Source of the DNA: Paenibacillus aceti
GTDB taxonomy: Bacteria; Bacillota; Bacilli; Paenibacillales; Paenibacillaceae
Direction of reading: 5' to 3'
Length of the DNA stretch: 64,000 nt
NCBI RefSeq assembly: GCF_003614185.1
Contig: NZ_KZ987724.1
Span: forward strand, 5,252,668-5,316,667
Each line of letters opens with the position of its first letter. The stretch's first letter is position 1. The notes beneath the pieces were generated by a model. The model worked only from the letters and a program-made list of their open reading frames with translations. It was not told the DNA's origin and searched no databases. This document shows, one piece after another, positions 33,656 through 42,876 of the stretch. The translations under genes were made by a program, and so were the position numbers.

Positions 33656-33709
33656 TTGACAGCGTTTTAAGATACGTATATTATGATACTCAAATGAGTA
33701 ACCGATTAC
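33656..33709 (+). promoter_or_regulatory. Promoter and operator of the ribonucleoside operon
   Basis: TTGACA (33656-33661) and TATTAT (33679-33684) are separated by 17 bases. The operator GTAACCGATTAC (33698-33709) lies just after the expected start point and matches the two upstream sites. The -35 region is part of ATTGACAGCGTTTT, a cre-like sequence also present in the promoter at 61126. Confidence 0.75.
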
Positions 33710-33782
33710 ACATTTAATAATACGTCGGAAATTGAGAGTCTGGAAATACTCTATTACACCAATTGAGAGGATGTTGAACCGT

Positions 33783-34706
33783 ATGACTGATAAGAAAATC
33801 CCTATTATCATTGATACCGATCCAGGGATTGATGATGCCGTTGCTATCGGAGTAGCGTTATTCCATAAGAAGTTGGATGTCAAGCTTCTGTCAACCATTG
33901 CCGGGAATGTCTCTGTTGAAAAAACGACGAATAATGCACTCAAACTGGTTGAATTTTTTGATAAGGACATTCCGGTTGCCAAGGGTGCCAATAAACCACT
34001 ATGTATTCCTTATGAGGACAGCAGCCATATTCATGGAGAATCGGGGATGGGCGGATATGAATTTCCTGAACCGAAGAAGGCGATTCATCCGGAGCATGCC
34101 GTTAATGCAATCAGAGAGATGATCATGAATAGCGAAGACAAAGTAACCCTTGTTCCGATTGGCCCTTTGACGAACATCGCTTTATTCCTGACCTTATATC
34201 CGGAATGCAAATCACGGATTGAACGGATTGTGCTGATGGGCGGTTCAGCATCTGCGGGCAATCATACGCCAACGGCAGAATACAACATCTTCGCCGATCC
34301 GGAAGCTGCCAAGATCGTATTTGCTTCAGGGCTTGATATTACGATGGTAGGACTGGATGTCACAAGCAAGGCCACCTTGAGCCCGGACAATGTAGAGACG
34401 ATTCGCGATTTGAATGAAACGGGCAGAATGATGTATTCGATGTTCCAGCATTATCGCGGTGGCAGCTTGAGGACTGGGCTGAAAATGCATGATTTATGCG
34501 CAATCGCCTATATTGTTAATCCCGAATTATTCAAAACTCAAGTTTGCTTCGTAGATGTCGAGACGTCAGGCACATATACCGCAGGGACTACGATTGTAGA
34601 TCTGAAAAATCGATATCATAGAGAGCCAAATGCAACGGTGTGCTTGGATATTGATGTAGACGCTTTCAGAGCGTGGGCAGTAGAGCAGTTAGCTAATACC
34701 CGATAA
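33783..34706 (+). CDS. Ribonucleoside hydrolase (inosine-uridine preferring family)
   Basis: A 307-residue Ca-dependent nucleosidase that splits ribonucleosides into base and ribose. The calcium site is D11-T-D13-P-G-I-D17-D18 in IIIDTDPGIDDAVAIG. The second conserved His-Asp lies in KMHDLCAIAYIVNP. The catalytic-site segment LMGGSASAGNHTPTAEYNIF is present. Length is normal for RihA/RihB-type enzymes. The ATG at 33783 is preferred; ATG 33771 lies too close to the AGAGG binding site. It is the first gene of an operon that also holds a carrier, ribokinase and a nucleoside transporter, a complete route from outside nucleoside to ribose 5-phosphate. Confidence 0.92.
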   Translation: MTDKKIPIIIDTDPGIDDAVAIGVALFHKKLDVKLLSTIAGNVSVEKTTNNALKLVEFFDKDIPVAKGANKPLCIPYEDSSHIHGESGMGGYEFPEPKKAIHPEHAVNAIREMIMNSEDKVTLVPIGPLTNIALFLTLYPECKSRIERIVLMGGSASAGNHTPTAEYNIFADPEAAKIVFASGLDITMVGLDVTSKATLSPDNVETIRDLNETGRMMYSMFQHYRGGSLRTGLKMHDLCAIAYIVNPELFKTQVCFVDVETSGTYTAGTTIVDLKNRYHREPNATVCLDIDVDAFRAWAVEQLANTR

Positions 34707-34734
34707 AAGGCAGCATTTAGAGAGGAGAATCACT

Positions 34735-36093
34735 TTGGTAGAACTCATATTCGGTTTAGTTGTAATCGTGCTGGCGGGCTGGATGATTTATAAGAAGGTC
34801 AATGCTACGGTTGCATTATTCATTGCGGGTATCCTGCTTCTGTTTGGAGCAGCTATTATGGGGCACCCTGTGTTGCCTGAAGAAGCGACGACTGGCTCTA
34901 TATGGCTGGATCCGATCAAATCGATTACGCAAAGTTTCGTCAACAACCTGGGAAATATCGGGATGACGATCATGGTTCTGTTTGGCTTTTCGTCGTATAT
35001 GACTCAGATTGGCGCGAACGAAGTTACAGTCCGCACCTTGATGAAGCCATTATCCGGCATTAAATCAGTTTATGTGTTAGTTCCGGTTATTTTTATCGTA
35101 GGGAACCTGTTGTCTCTCGTCGTTCCAAGTGCATCAAGTCTGGCCGTACTTCTGATGGCAACATTGTATCCGGTTCTGAAACGTATCGGAATGTCCGCGC
35201 TTACAGCAGGTGCTGTAATTGCGACAACAGCGACGATTATCCCGACTCCTCTAGGTGCGGATAATGTCATTGCGGCTGAGACCTTCGGTATCAATCTGAT
35301 GGATTATGTATTGAAATATCACGCTGCCATTTCGATTCCTACGTTGATACTCATGACGATTGCACATTACTTCTGGCAGAAATATTTGGACAAGAAGAAT
35401 CCGGAAACCGATGATATCGATGAATCCAAGCTGACTGCATTACGTGAGGATTTGCCTCCGGCGTTCTATGGGATTCTGCCGATTCTTCCGCTGATTCTGA
35501 TCACAGTATTTGGTATATTTATTAAATCGATTAACATTGGTCTGGTTGAGATCACGTTTATTTCTCTGATCGTTACAGTTATTATTGAAATTATTCGCAA
35601 ACGTAAAATCCAGCAAGTGTTCGATGAGCTGATGGTGTTCTTCAAAGGTATGGGGAACGGGCTTGCCATGGTCGTAGCGCTGCTTGTTGCGGCAAGCTTG
35701 ATGGTTGATGGTCTGAAGGCGCTGGGCATTATTGATATGCTGACCAATTCGGTAAAAGACGTCAATGGGGCAGGAATGATCCTGATGTTCGCTTTCTCAG
35801 GGATCACAGCGCTTATTGGTCTGATCAGCGGCGGCGGTCTTGCCGTATTCTACGCTTCGATCGGTTTGCTGCCGGATATCGCACACAATGTGGGTATCAA
35901 TGGAGTTATGTTGGCCATTCCTATGCAATTGATTGCTAACCTGGTTCGCTCGGTGTCACCGGTAGCTGCAGTTATCATTGTTGTCTGCAGTATTATTGGC
36001 AAGAGTCCGATGGCGATTGTGAAACGGACCTCGGTGCCAATTATCGTTGGTATTATAAGTACGTTAGTATTGTCTTATGTGATGTTCTCGTAA
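34735..36093 (+). CDS. DcuC-family transporter
   Basis: A 452-residue membrane carrier with about 11-12 spans. It has the DcuC-like layout, with the first helical pair, the segment SLVVPSASSLAVLLMATLYP, the ATTATIIPTPLGADNVIAAE loop and the late ALIGLISGGGLAVFYASIG loop. Family members usually carry C4-dicarboxylates, but the gene sits in a ribonucleoside operon between the hydrolase and ribokinase, so a ribose, nucleobase or anion counter-transport role is possible. The start is TTG 34735 behind GAGAGGAGA. It is not NupC-like, and a NupC-type transporter is encoded separately at the end of the operon. Confidence 0.85.
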   Translation: MVELIFGLVVIVLAGWMIYKKVNATVALFIAGILLLFGAAIMGHPVLPEEATTGSIWLDPIKSITQSFVNNLGNIGMTIMVLFGFSSYMTQIGANEVTVRTLMKPLSGIKSVYVLVPVIFIVGNLLSLVVPSASSLAVLLMATLYPVLKRIGMSALTAGAVIATTATIIPTPLGADNVIAAETFGINLMDYVLKYHAAISIPTLILMTIAHYFWQKYLDKKNPETDDIDESKLTALREDLPPAFYGILPILPLILITVFGIFIKSINIGLVEITFISLIVTVIIEIIRKRKIQQVFDELMVFFKGMGNGLAMVVALLVAASLMVDGLKALGIIDMLTNSVKDVNGAGMILMFAFSGITALIGLISGGGLAVFYASIGLLPDIAHNVGINGVMLAIPMQLIANLVRSVSPVAAVIIVVCSIIGKSPMAIVKRTSVPIIVGIISTLVLSYVMFS

Positions 36094-36161
36094 AACTGCC
36101 CTGAATTCCTGAAATAGATAAACAGAGAGAATATTGTGATTTGGATAGGAGCGAAGCACAA

Positions 36162-37082
36162 ATGAAGAAGATATGCATACTTGGGAGCATCAATATGGAT
36201 TCCAGCTTATTGCTGGAGTCCCTCCCTGTTGAGGGTGAGACTATATTTGCAACGGACAAAATGGTTGGGCCAGGGGGCAAGGGCTTCAATCAGGCCGTAT
36301 CGGCTGCAAGGCTAGGAGCGACGGTGCAATTTATCGGTAAAATCGGGCAGGATGAGAATGGCAAGCAGCTTATGGCCACAATGCAACAGGAGGGCATTCT
36401 TACAGACCATGTTTATACCGATCCGCATTTGCCTACAGGAGAAGCCCTGATTTTGTTTGCCAACAACGGCAGCAATATGATTGTGGTCAGCGCCGGGTCC
36501 AATATGGGGCTGACAACACAGGAAGTTGACCTGTCCAGAGAGAATATCGGGTCATCCGACGTTATTGTCGCCCAGTTTGAAGTTCCGATTCCTGTCATAG
36601 AGCATGCTTTTGCATTAGCTAAAGATGCGGGGAAAATCACTGTGCTTAATCCTGCGCCTGCAAAAGAAATTCCGGCCGGATTGCTCAGCGTTACGGATAT
36701 TCTTATCCCGAACGAAAGCGAGATGCATATCCTGACAGGATGCAATACCACCAGTGAAGATGAGATTGTACAAGGCGCGCATAAGTTAATGGAGCAAGGC
36801 GTCGGTTGTGTCATTGTTACGCTGGGTGAACGCGGCAGTCTGATTTGCCATCCGGAGGGCTCTATCGCTGTTCCGGCTGAAAAAGTACAAGCTATCGATA
36901 CTACGGCGGCGGGCGATAGCTTTATCGGAGCGCTTTGCACCAGATTACAAGGGAATCATCTCAAATCATTGGACAACATTATAGAAGCCGTTAAATTCGC
37001 AAGTAAATTTTCATCGATCGTAGTTCAACGTAAAGGGGCATTCCAGTCGATACCTTATGCTCATGAACTTACGAATGGATAG
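36162..37082 (+). CDS. rbsK: Ribokinase
   Basis: A 306-residue PfkB-family sugar kinase that phosphorylates ribose to ribose 5-phosphate. Signature 1 is GPGGKGFNQAVSAARLGA and signature 2 is DTTAAGDSFIGAL with the catalytic Asp. The N-terminal GSINMDSSLLLESLPVEGET is typical of RbsK. The ATG at 36162 follows GATAGGAG at normal spacing. It acts on the ribose freed by the nucleoside hydrolase two genes upstream. Confidence 0.93.
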   Translation: MKKICILGSINMDSSLLLESLPVEGETIFATDKMVGPGGKGFNQAVSAARLGATVQFIGKIGQDENGKQLMATMQQEGILTDHVYTDPHLPTGEALILFANNGSNMIVVSAGSNMGLTTQEVDLSRENIGSSDVIVAQFEVPIPVIEHAFALAKDAGKITVLNPAPAKEIPAGLLSVTDILIPNESEMHILTGCNTTSEDEIVQGAHKLMEQGVGCVIVTLGERGSLICHPEGSIAVPAEKVQAIDTTAAGDSFIGALCTRLQGNHLKSLDNIIEAVKFASKFSSIVVQRKGAFQSIPYAHELTNG

Positions 37083-37097
37083 AAATGAGTGGATAGA

Positions 37098-38321
37098 ATG
37101 AATATTTTATGGGGACTGCTGGGCTGTTTCGTTGTTTTCGTGATCGCCTATTTGATGTCAGACCATAAGAAAAATATCAATTATCGCACCATTTGTATAG
37201 GTTTTCTTATTCAATTATTGTTTGGCTTTATCGTGCTGAAATGGGATCTCGGCAAGCAGGTGATCAGAGCGATATCAGGGGTTATTACGAACTTGTTCCA
37301 CTACGGGTATGAAGGTCTGGGCTTTGTATTCGGCAGCCTGGCCGACAAGACGATGCCCACAGGCAATATCTTTGCGATTCGCGTGGCCATGCTGGCCGTC
37401 TTTATTACTCCTTTGATCGGTATTTTATATCATTTTGGGATCGTCCAGATTTTTATGCGTGTCATTGGCGGGGGACTTGGCAGATTGCTGAAGACAAGCC
37501 GGTCTGAATCTTTAGCGGCAGCGGGGAATATTTTTCTGGGACTGCAGGAAATTCCGATTATGATCAAGCCTTATATGAAATACCTGACGCGATCGGAAAT
37601 GTTCGCGGTTATGGTTGGCGGACTAGCCTCTGTTGCCGGCGGGATCATGGTCGCTTATGCTGCGCTCGGGATACCTATGGAATATTTATTATCCGCGAGC
37701 ATTATGTCGGCTCCTGCGGGGCTTATTATAGCAAAGATTATAATTCCGGAACGGGAAGTACCCGTCAAGGTTGATATACATGAGCTTGAAGAGAACAAGT
37801 CGGGGAAAAAGGAAAGCATCGTTAACATTATTTCAAAAGGCGCTTCTTCCGGTATGAAAATGGCGCTGCAAATTGTGGCTATGCTGATCGCTTTTATATC
37901 GATGGTGGCTTTGCTCAACGGGCTGCTTGGGTGGATCGGCGGATGGTTTGGTTTTGGCGAACTGTCACTGCAATTAATTCTGGGCTGGATCTTCTCGCCT
38001 ATTGCCTTTGCGATTGGTGTTCCTTGGTCAGAGGCTACTATGGCAGGAAGCTTCCTGGGACAGAAGCTTGTGATGAATGAAATGATAGCCTTTGGTTCTT
38101 TTGCTGAACAGATGGGACATTTGTCAGACAAGACGGTTGCTATCGTTAGCTTTGCCCTCTGCGGATTTGCCAATATCGGCTCCATGGGGATCATGCTGGG
38201 TTCATTTACTTCATTATCCCCTGAGAGAAGCAGTGAGGTAGGTGGGCTTGCATTTAAGGCGGTCATTGCAGGCTCGTTGGCTAATTTGCTGAGCGGGGCA
38301 ATTGCAGGCATGTTCTTTTAA
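37098..38321 (+). CDS. nupC: Concentrative nucleoside transporter, NupC family
   Basis: A 407-residue H+ or Na+ coupled nucleoside importer of the CNT family. The Nuc_N, Gate and Nuc_C parts are present in order. Key stretches are LFHYGYEGLGFVFGSLADKT, GNIFLGLQEIPIMIKPYMK (contact residues for nucleoside), VAGGIMVAYAALG and the C-terminal FALCGFANIGSMGIMLGSF. It starts at ATG 37098, 15 bases after the ribokinase stop. It would bring in the nucleosides that the first gene product hydrolyses, and it is the last gene before the terminator at 38435. Confidence 0.94.
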   Translation: MNILWGLLGCFVVFVIAYLMSDHKKNINYRTICIGFLIQLLFGFIVLKWDLGKQVIRAISGVITNLFHYGYEGLGFVFGSLADKTMPTGNIFAIRVAMLAVFITPLIGILYHFGIVQIFMRVIGGGLGRLLKTSRSESLAAAGNIFLGLQEIPIMIKPYMKYLTRSEMFAVMVGGLASVAGGIMVAYAALGIPMEYLLSASIMSAPAGLIIAKIIIPEREVPVKVDIHELEENKSGKKESIVNIISKGASSGMKMALQIVAMLIAFISMVALLNGLLGWIGGWFGFGELSLQLILGWIFSPIAFAIGVPWSEATMAGSFLGQKLVMNEMIAFGSFAEQMGHLSDKTVAIVSFALCGFANIGSMGIMLGSFTSLSPERSSEVGGLAFKAVIAGSLANLLSGAIAGMFF

Positions 38322-38434
38322 GCGAAATCAACGCAATGCATCCAATAATCGCTTTAGTCGATTGAAATAATCCTACACGGACTCTGGCGACTGGCAAGCT
38401 TGAATAGTTATTGCAAAATGATAGGCTGCAAACG

Positions 38435-38482
38435 AAATCGGGAATCAGGTTTCCTCTGAAACAGAGCTGTTCCCGATTTTTT
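38435..38482 (+). terminator. Terminator of the ribonucleoside operon
   Basis: A 10-bp stem, AAATCGGGAA/TTCCCGATTT, with an internal partly paired loop is followed by a T-run. Confidence 0.88.
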
Positions 38483-38536
38483 GCGGCCTTTTTTGGTCAT
38501 CCGGGCTGGCCCACGCAAGTCCCTCCCTTTAACCAA

Positions 38537-39226
38537 CTATACGTTCAGCACCATCTCTACCTTCGTGAGATGCTCTTCCATCCGCTGGGAGGCAAGGGGT
38601 TCGTCTTGAACGGAAATAGCTTCATAAATCAGCTGATGCTCATTCCATAGCTGCAGTGCAGAGGCGCGTTCGCCGAACAGCCACATGCGCCGGGTGCTGC
38701 CTATATGCTTGGCACATTCCTGATGGAACAGGGCAAGCATCGGGACCAGAATCGGATTGTGGCTGGCTTCAGCCAGATAGACATGGAATTGTAAATCCTC
38801 CTGCTGACTTCTCTCTTCATCGTCCAGATATTTTTCCATCAGCTTCAGACAAGTGGACATTCGTGTGAGATCCTGTTCCGTTCTTCTTCGCGCCGCGAGT
38901 GCGGCTGAGCCGATCTCAACCAGCTTGCGAGCCTCGATCAAGGAGCGGAGCGAATCCATATCGGTGAGGGAGCTGAGCAATTGCTCGGCCGGATTGTGCT
39001 CCGGCCTGCGTGCGAAGGTACCTCCACCGTGACGAATATCGAGCCAGCCCATCGCTTTCAGAGCGCTTTGGGCCTCGCGGATCGTGGACCGCCCCACTTG
39101 GTATTGCTTGGCCAGCGCCTCCACCGAGGGAAGACGCTGCCCTTCGGCATAGCTGCCGTCTTTTAATAGCTGGAGCAGATGCTCTGTAACGAGTTCGGCC
39201 CCTTTTTTCATTTGGATAGGGTACAT
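38537..39226 (-). CDS. GntR-family (FadR/FCD subfamily) regulator of glycolate oxidation
   Basis: A 229-residue regulator. The N-terminal GntR winged helix reads ALAKQYQVGRSTIREAQSAL, and the all-helical FCD ligand domain follows from residue about 90. The D-x3-H and later His residues of the metal site are visible in DLQFHVYLAEASHN and NEHQLIYEAI. FCD regulators of this type bind hydroxy-acids such as lactate or glycolate. The ATG at 39226 follows GGGAG. It is divergent from glcDF, and the inverted repeat at 39347 is its likely target. Confidence 0.9.
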   Translation of the reverse strand: MYPIQMKKGAELVTEHLLQLLKDGSYAEGQRLPSVEALAKQYQVGRSTIREAQSALKAMGWLDIRHGGGTFARRPEHNPAEQLLSSLTDMDSLRSLIEARKLVEIGSAALAARRRTEQDLTRMSTCLKLMEKYLDDEERSQQEDLQFHVYLAEASHNPILVPMLALFHQECAKHIGSTRRMWLFGERASALQLWNEHQLIYEAISVQDEPLASQRMEEHLTKVEMVLNV

Positions 39227-39307
39227 GATGGATTTCTCCCTGCTTGTTGATGTGAATAAGCTGTATAATCCTCAAATTCTATATTCCTTCAAATTTTAAA
39301 TTAAGTC

Positions 39308-39359
39308 TATACATACGCTTTCATTATAAGGTATAATATCCCAAAAGTCATCAGATGAC
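39308..39359 (+). promoter_or_regulatory. Promoter and FCD-regulator operator of glcDF
   Basis: A weak -35 (TATACA, 39308-39313) and a perfect TATAAT (39332-39337) are separated by 18 bases. A perfect inverted repeat, GTCATC-A-GATGAC (39347-39359), covers the expected start point, where a GntR/FCD repressor would block transcription. Confidence 0.65.
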
Positions 39360-39497
39360 CTGAACAGTTATCCGAATCTAAGCTGCTTCTGTCCAGAATA
39401 ATTGCTATTGGTTACCGATCAATTCATGGCAATCATCGATTTGTGTGGATTCGACTTCATCTACGATGAAGACAGGAAGAGGAGAGGTGTAAATGAT

Positions 39498-40913
39498 ATG
39501 CTGGATTCTGAGGTAAGACAGTCATTGCTTCAATGGCTTGGCCAGGAACGGTTCCGAGAGGATCAGGAAACTTTGGTCACCCATTCTTATGATGCTACCC
39601 CTATGCTGCAATCGCTGCCTGATGCGGTGGTCTATCCGGAGACGACGGCTGAGGTGCAATCTATATTAAGGCTTGCCAATGAACATCACATCCCAATCGT
39701 TCCGCGAGGCGCTGCGAGCAATCTATGCGGCGGCACTGTCCCTGTGCAGGGAGGCATCGTCGTAGCCATATCGCGGATGAATAAGCTGCTGGAGCTGGAT
39801 ACGGACAACCTGACGGCTACCGTACAGCCTGGCTTGAATACGAGGAAGTTCCATCAGGAAGTGGAGCGGCGGGGACTGTTCTATCCGCCAGATCCGAGCA
39901 GCATGGTCATCTCTACATTAGGCGGCAACATTATGGAGGGCGCAGGGGGCTTGCGAGGTCTTAAGTATGGCACAACCAAGGATTATGTGATCGGTCTTGA
40001 AGCGGTGCTTCCCTCCGGGGAAATAATCCGTACAGGCGGCAAGCTGTACAAGGATGTAGCCGGTTATGACCTGACGAAGCTGTTAGTGGGTTCCGAGGGA
40101 ACTCTGGCGTTAATTACGGAGGCGACTTTAAAGCTTCTGCCTGCTCCAGGAGTACGTCAGACGATGCTGGTTGCCTTTGCAGATATTTATGGGGCGGCTC
40201 GCTCGGTCTCGCGGATTGTTGGCGCGCGGATTATTCCGGCCACGCTGGAAATTATGGACCAGGCCACGATATGTGTGGTAGAGGATTATAATCATATCGG
40301 TCTGCCCACGGATGTGCAGGCTATATTGCTGATTGAGCAGGACGGTCAGGAACCGGAGCAGGTGAAGAGGGAGATGACTGATATCAAAAATATCTGTGCG
40401 TCGGAAGGGGCCACAGAAATTCGTATGGCACAGGACGAGGCTGAAGCGGAGCAGTTGATGATGGCTCGTCGAAGCGCATTATCTACGCTTGCCCGCATCT
40501 CGCCGACGACGATCCTGGAAGATGCGACCGTTCCGCGATCTGCCATCGCCGATATGATCCTGGCAATTAACCGGATTGCTGAGAAGTACCGTGTCAACAT
40601 ATGCACCTTCGGGCATGCCGGGGACGGCAATTTGCATCCTACTTGTACGACAGATGCTCGTAATGAAGAGGAAATACACCGCGTTGAGGAAGCTTTTGCG
40701 GAGATCTTCGAGGAGGCGATCTCGATGGGCGGGACGATTACGGGCGAGCATGGGGTCGGAACGGTAAAGGCTCCTTATCTGGAATGGAAGGTAGGGACTG
40801 CGGGGATCAGCGTGATGAAGGGCATCAAGCAGGTTTTCGATCCGAACGGCATTATGAACCCGGGCAAGATCTTCGCCAAGCCGTCCCGTAAAAGGCTGGT
40901 GATCTCAAAATGA
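39498..40913 (+). CDS. glcD: Glycolate oxidase, FAD-binding subunit GlcD
   Basis: A 471-residue flavoprotein that oxidises glycolate (or D-lactate) to the keto acid. The FAD-binding type 4 domain shows PRGAASNLCGGTVP and STLGGNIMEGAGGLRGLKYG. The C-terminal FAD-oxidase domain has HAGDGNLHP and TGEHGVGTVK. The ATG at 39498 lies ten bases after GAGGAGAGG and gives the normal length of the Bacillus homologue; the upstream extension has no family match. Its last 4 bases overlap glcF. It works with GlcF, which passes electrons on to the quinone pool. Confidence 0.93.
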   Translation: MLDSEVRQSLLQWLGQERFREDQETLVTHSYDATPMLQSLPDAVVYPETTAEVQSILRLANEHHIPIVPRGAASNLCGGTVPVQGGIVVAISRMNKLLELDTDNLTATVQPGLNTRKFHQEVERRGLFYPPDPSSMVISTLGGNIMEGAGGLRGLKYGTTKDYVIGLEAVLPSGEIIRTGGKLYKDVAGYDLTKLLVGSEGTLALITEATLKLLPAPGVRQTMLVAFADIYGAARSVSRIVGARIIPATLEIMDQATICVVEDYNHIGLPTDVQAILLIEQDGQEPEQVKREMTDIKNICASEGATEIRMAQDEAEAEQLMMARRSALSTLARISPTTILEDATVPRSAIADMILAINRIAEKYRVNICTFGHAGDGNLHPTCTTDARNEEEIHRVEEAFAEIFEEAISMGGTITGEHGVGTVKAPYLEWKVGTAGISVMKGIKQVFDPNGIMNPGKIFAKPSRKRLVISK

Positions 40914-42388
40914 GCAGCCCTAATCCCAAAAAAGAGCGAGATTCATCCTTATTAATGCTACAGCAGGAGCTTACGAAGCAGCTGGATTATAATGAGCTAA
41001 TGAATTGCATGCGCTGCGGCTTCTGCCAGCCTTCCTGTCCGACCTATCAAGAGACCGGCATCGAAGCTGCGTCGCCGCGGGGGAGAATTGCGCTTATGAA
41101 GGCGGTAGCTGACGGTGTAATGGAGCCGAATGAGTCGTTCCGCCAGCAGATCAATCTATGCTTGGGCTGCCGGGCCTGTGAGCCCGTATGCCCATCCGAT
41201 GTGAAGTACGGTCAGCTGCTGGAACAGACCAAGTCGGTGCTGTTCGAACAGCCGTTTCACTCTGCCAAGACCAAGAAGATGAGTGGGCAGAGGGAAACTG
41301 CACCCGGGCCCGGTTATAGCTCTAAATCGGATCGGCCTCCGAACATGAAACGGCTGCATAAGCTGGTTAAGCCTGCCTTCAAGAGCCATCATCGCATGTT
41401 GTCTCTTAGCGCTCTGCTAGAGAAATATCAGCGCTCCGGATTACAGCGTTATGCGGCGAAGAAGAAGCTGCTTCGATTTTTGCCAGAGCATTTCCAGACC
41501 TTGGAGCGTATCCTGCCGCAGGCTGACAGTCAAGGCGTAGTAAAACGGGTGAAGGCCAGCTTGCTGCCAGCCAAGGGAGAGCGGATCGGAACTGTGGGCA
41601 TGTTCCGCGGCTGTATCATGGATGTGCTCTTCACCGAAACGAATGTGAATACGGTGAACCTGCTGAGAGAATCCGGGTATGATGTGGTCATTCCTGAAGC
41701 GCAGGGCTGCTGCGGAGCATTGTTCTCTCACAGCGGCGATCTGAAGACCGCTCGGCAGTTCGCCAGGAGGAATATCCAGGCCTTTGCCGAGGCCAAGGTC
41801 GATTATATTGCCTCTAACGCTGGAGGTTGTGGAGCCATGCTGATTGAATATGATCATCTGCTGAAGGATGATGCGCTGTGGAAACCGCAAGCGGAGCATT
41901 TCTCACAGCAGATCAAGGATATAAGCGAGCTGCTGCTCCGTTCAGAGCGATGGAACTCATTAAAATCTGTAGGTGCAGGGCCTGACGATCAAGAATTCAT
42001 TTCCCAAGAACGTCCCGATCACACACCTCAAGATACAGTTACTTATCAAGACTCCTGCCACCTGAGGAATGTCATGAAGGCAGGCCGGGGACCAAGGCAG
42101 CTGCTTCACCTTCTGCCCGATTTGAATTATGTAGAGCTTGAAGGTGCGGAAGGCTGCTGCGGTTCAGCCGGGATTTATAATCTGATGCAGCCGAAGATGG
42201 CGAATGATATTTTGGATCACAAAATGGATAAAGTGAATGAGACAGGGGCATCGATCATTCTGACCAGCAATCCCGGCTGTCTGCTGCAGATGAAGATTGG
42301 CGTTGAGCGGGAGCAGGCACAGGATCGTCTGAGGGTGATGCATGTGGTTGATTATTTTGCGGAGAAAGTCGAGAAAGTAATGAAATAA
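40910..42388 (+). CDS. glcF: Glycolate oxidase, iron-sulfur subunit GlcF
   Basis: A 492-residue electron-transfer subunit. Two 4Fe-4S motifs are visible, CMRCGFCQPSCP and CLGCRACEPVCP, followed by two CCG domains (GCCGALFSHSGD and EGCCGSAGIYN). It is about 50 residues longer than usual; the surplus lies in a polar, low-complexity segment near residues 120-150 and in the stretch near 360. It starts with an ATGA overlap of glcD, so the two subunits are translated together. The operon ends with a terminator 13 bases later. Confidence 0.92.
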   Translation: MSSPNPKKERDSSLLMLQQELTKQLDYNELMNCMRCGFCQPSCPTYQETGIEAASPRGRIALMKAVADGVMEPNESFRQQINLCLGCRACEPVCPSDVKYGQLLEQTKSVLFEQPFHSAKTKKMSGQRETAPGPGYSSKSDRPPNMKRLHKLVKPAFKSHHRMLSLSALLEKYQRSGLQRYAAKKKLLRFLPEHFQTLERILPQADSQGVVKRVKASLLPAKGERIGTVGMFRGCIMDVLFTETNVNTVNLLRESGYDVVIPEAQGCCGALFSHSGDLKTARQFARRNIQAFAEAKVDYIASNAGGCGAMLIEYDHLLKDDALWKPQAEHFSQQIKDISELLLRSERWNSLKSVGAGPDDQEFISQERPDHTPQDTVTYQDSCHLRNVMKAGRGPRQLLHLLPDLNYVELEGAEGCCGSAGIYNLMQPKMANDILDHKMDKVNETGASIILTSNPGCLLQMKIGVEREQAQDRLRVMHVVDYFAEKVEKVMK

Positions 42389-42400
42389 GAGTTCATCTCG

Positions 42401-42421
42401 CGCCCTTAGGGGCGTTTTTTT
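42401..42421 (+). terminator. Terminator of glcDF
   Basis: The hairpin CGCCC-TTA-GGGGCG is followed by seven T. Confidence 0.88.
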
Positions 42422-42444
42422 ATATTCATATAGCTGCTTGCTCG

Positions 42445-42500
42445 TTGACAACGACACTACTCTGCGTTATTATGTAGCGGTACTCAGTAATATTAAGTAC
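42445..42500 (+). promoter_or_regulatory. Promoter and likely PadR operator
   Basis: TTGACA (42445-42450) and TATTAT (42468-42473) are separated by 17 bases. An inverted repeat with outer arms GTACT/AGTAC (42480-42500) lies just after the start point, as expected for PadR self-repression. Confidence 0.7.
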
Positions 42501-42540
42501 CTCAACACATGTCAATATTGTTCTTGTGAGGTGTATGTGT

Positions 42541-42876
42541 TTGGATAATCTAAGTGAAATGCTCAAAGGAGTGTTGGAGGGAATGGTGCTGGAAATCATC
42601 GGACGGGATGAGATTTACGGTTATGAGATTGTAAAGCGGCTCAATGCTCTTGGTTTTGAAGGGATTGCCGAAGGCACCGTTTATGCTTTGTTAGTACGAC
42701 TGGAAAAAAACAAGCTGGTTCATATCGTGAAAAAGCCGTCCGGAATTGGTCCGCCAAGGAAGTTCTACACTCTCAATGAGCGAGGGCGGGATGAATTGAT
42801 GTCATTTTGGGCACGATGGGATTTCTTAAACGAACGTATCCAAATTTTAAGAAATAAAGGAGGCAATGAAGGATGA
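42541..42876 (+). CDS. PadR-family transcriptional regulator
   Basis: A 111-residue winged-helix regulator. It shows EMVLEIIGRDEIYGYEIVKR-like PadR start features (MVLEIIGRDEIYGYEIVK), the recognition stretch IAEGTVYALLVRLEKNKLV and the wing GPPRKFYTLNERGRDEL. The TTG at 42541 is preferred because AGGTG lies 8 bases upstream; an ATG at 42535 is the alternative. It is the first gene of a three-gene unit with a membrane protein (4-base overlap) and a methyltransferase, and likely represses its own promoter. Confidence 0.88.
   Translation: MDNLSEMLKGVLEGMVLEIIGRDEIYGYEIVKRLNALGFEGIAEGTVYALLVRLEKNKLVHIVKKPSGIGPPRKFYTLNERGRDELMSFWARWDFLNERIQILRNKGGNEG

Noticed and set aside
37655-38311. Open frame of 218 codons on the minus strand
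   Set aside because: It is antisense to nupC, and its composition mirrors the membrane-protein codons.
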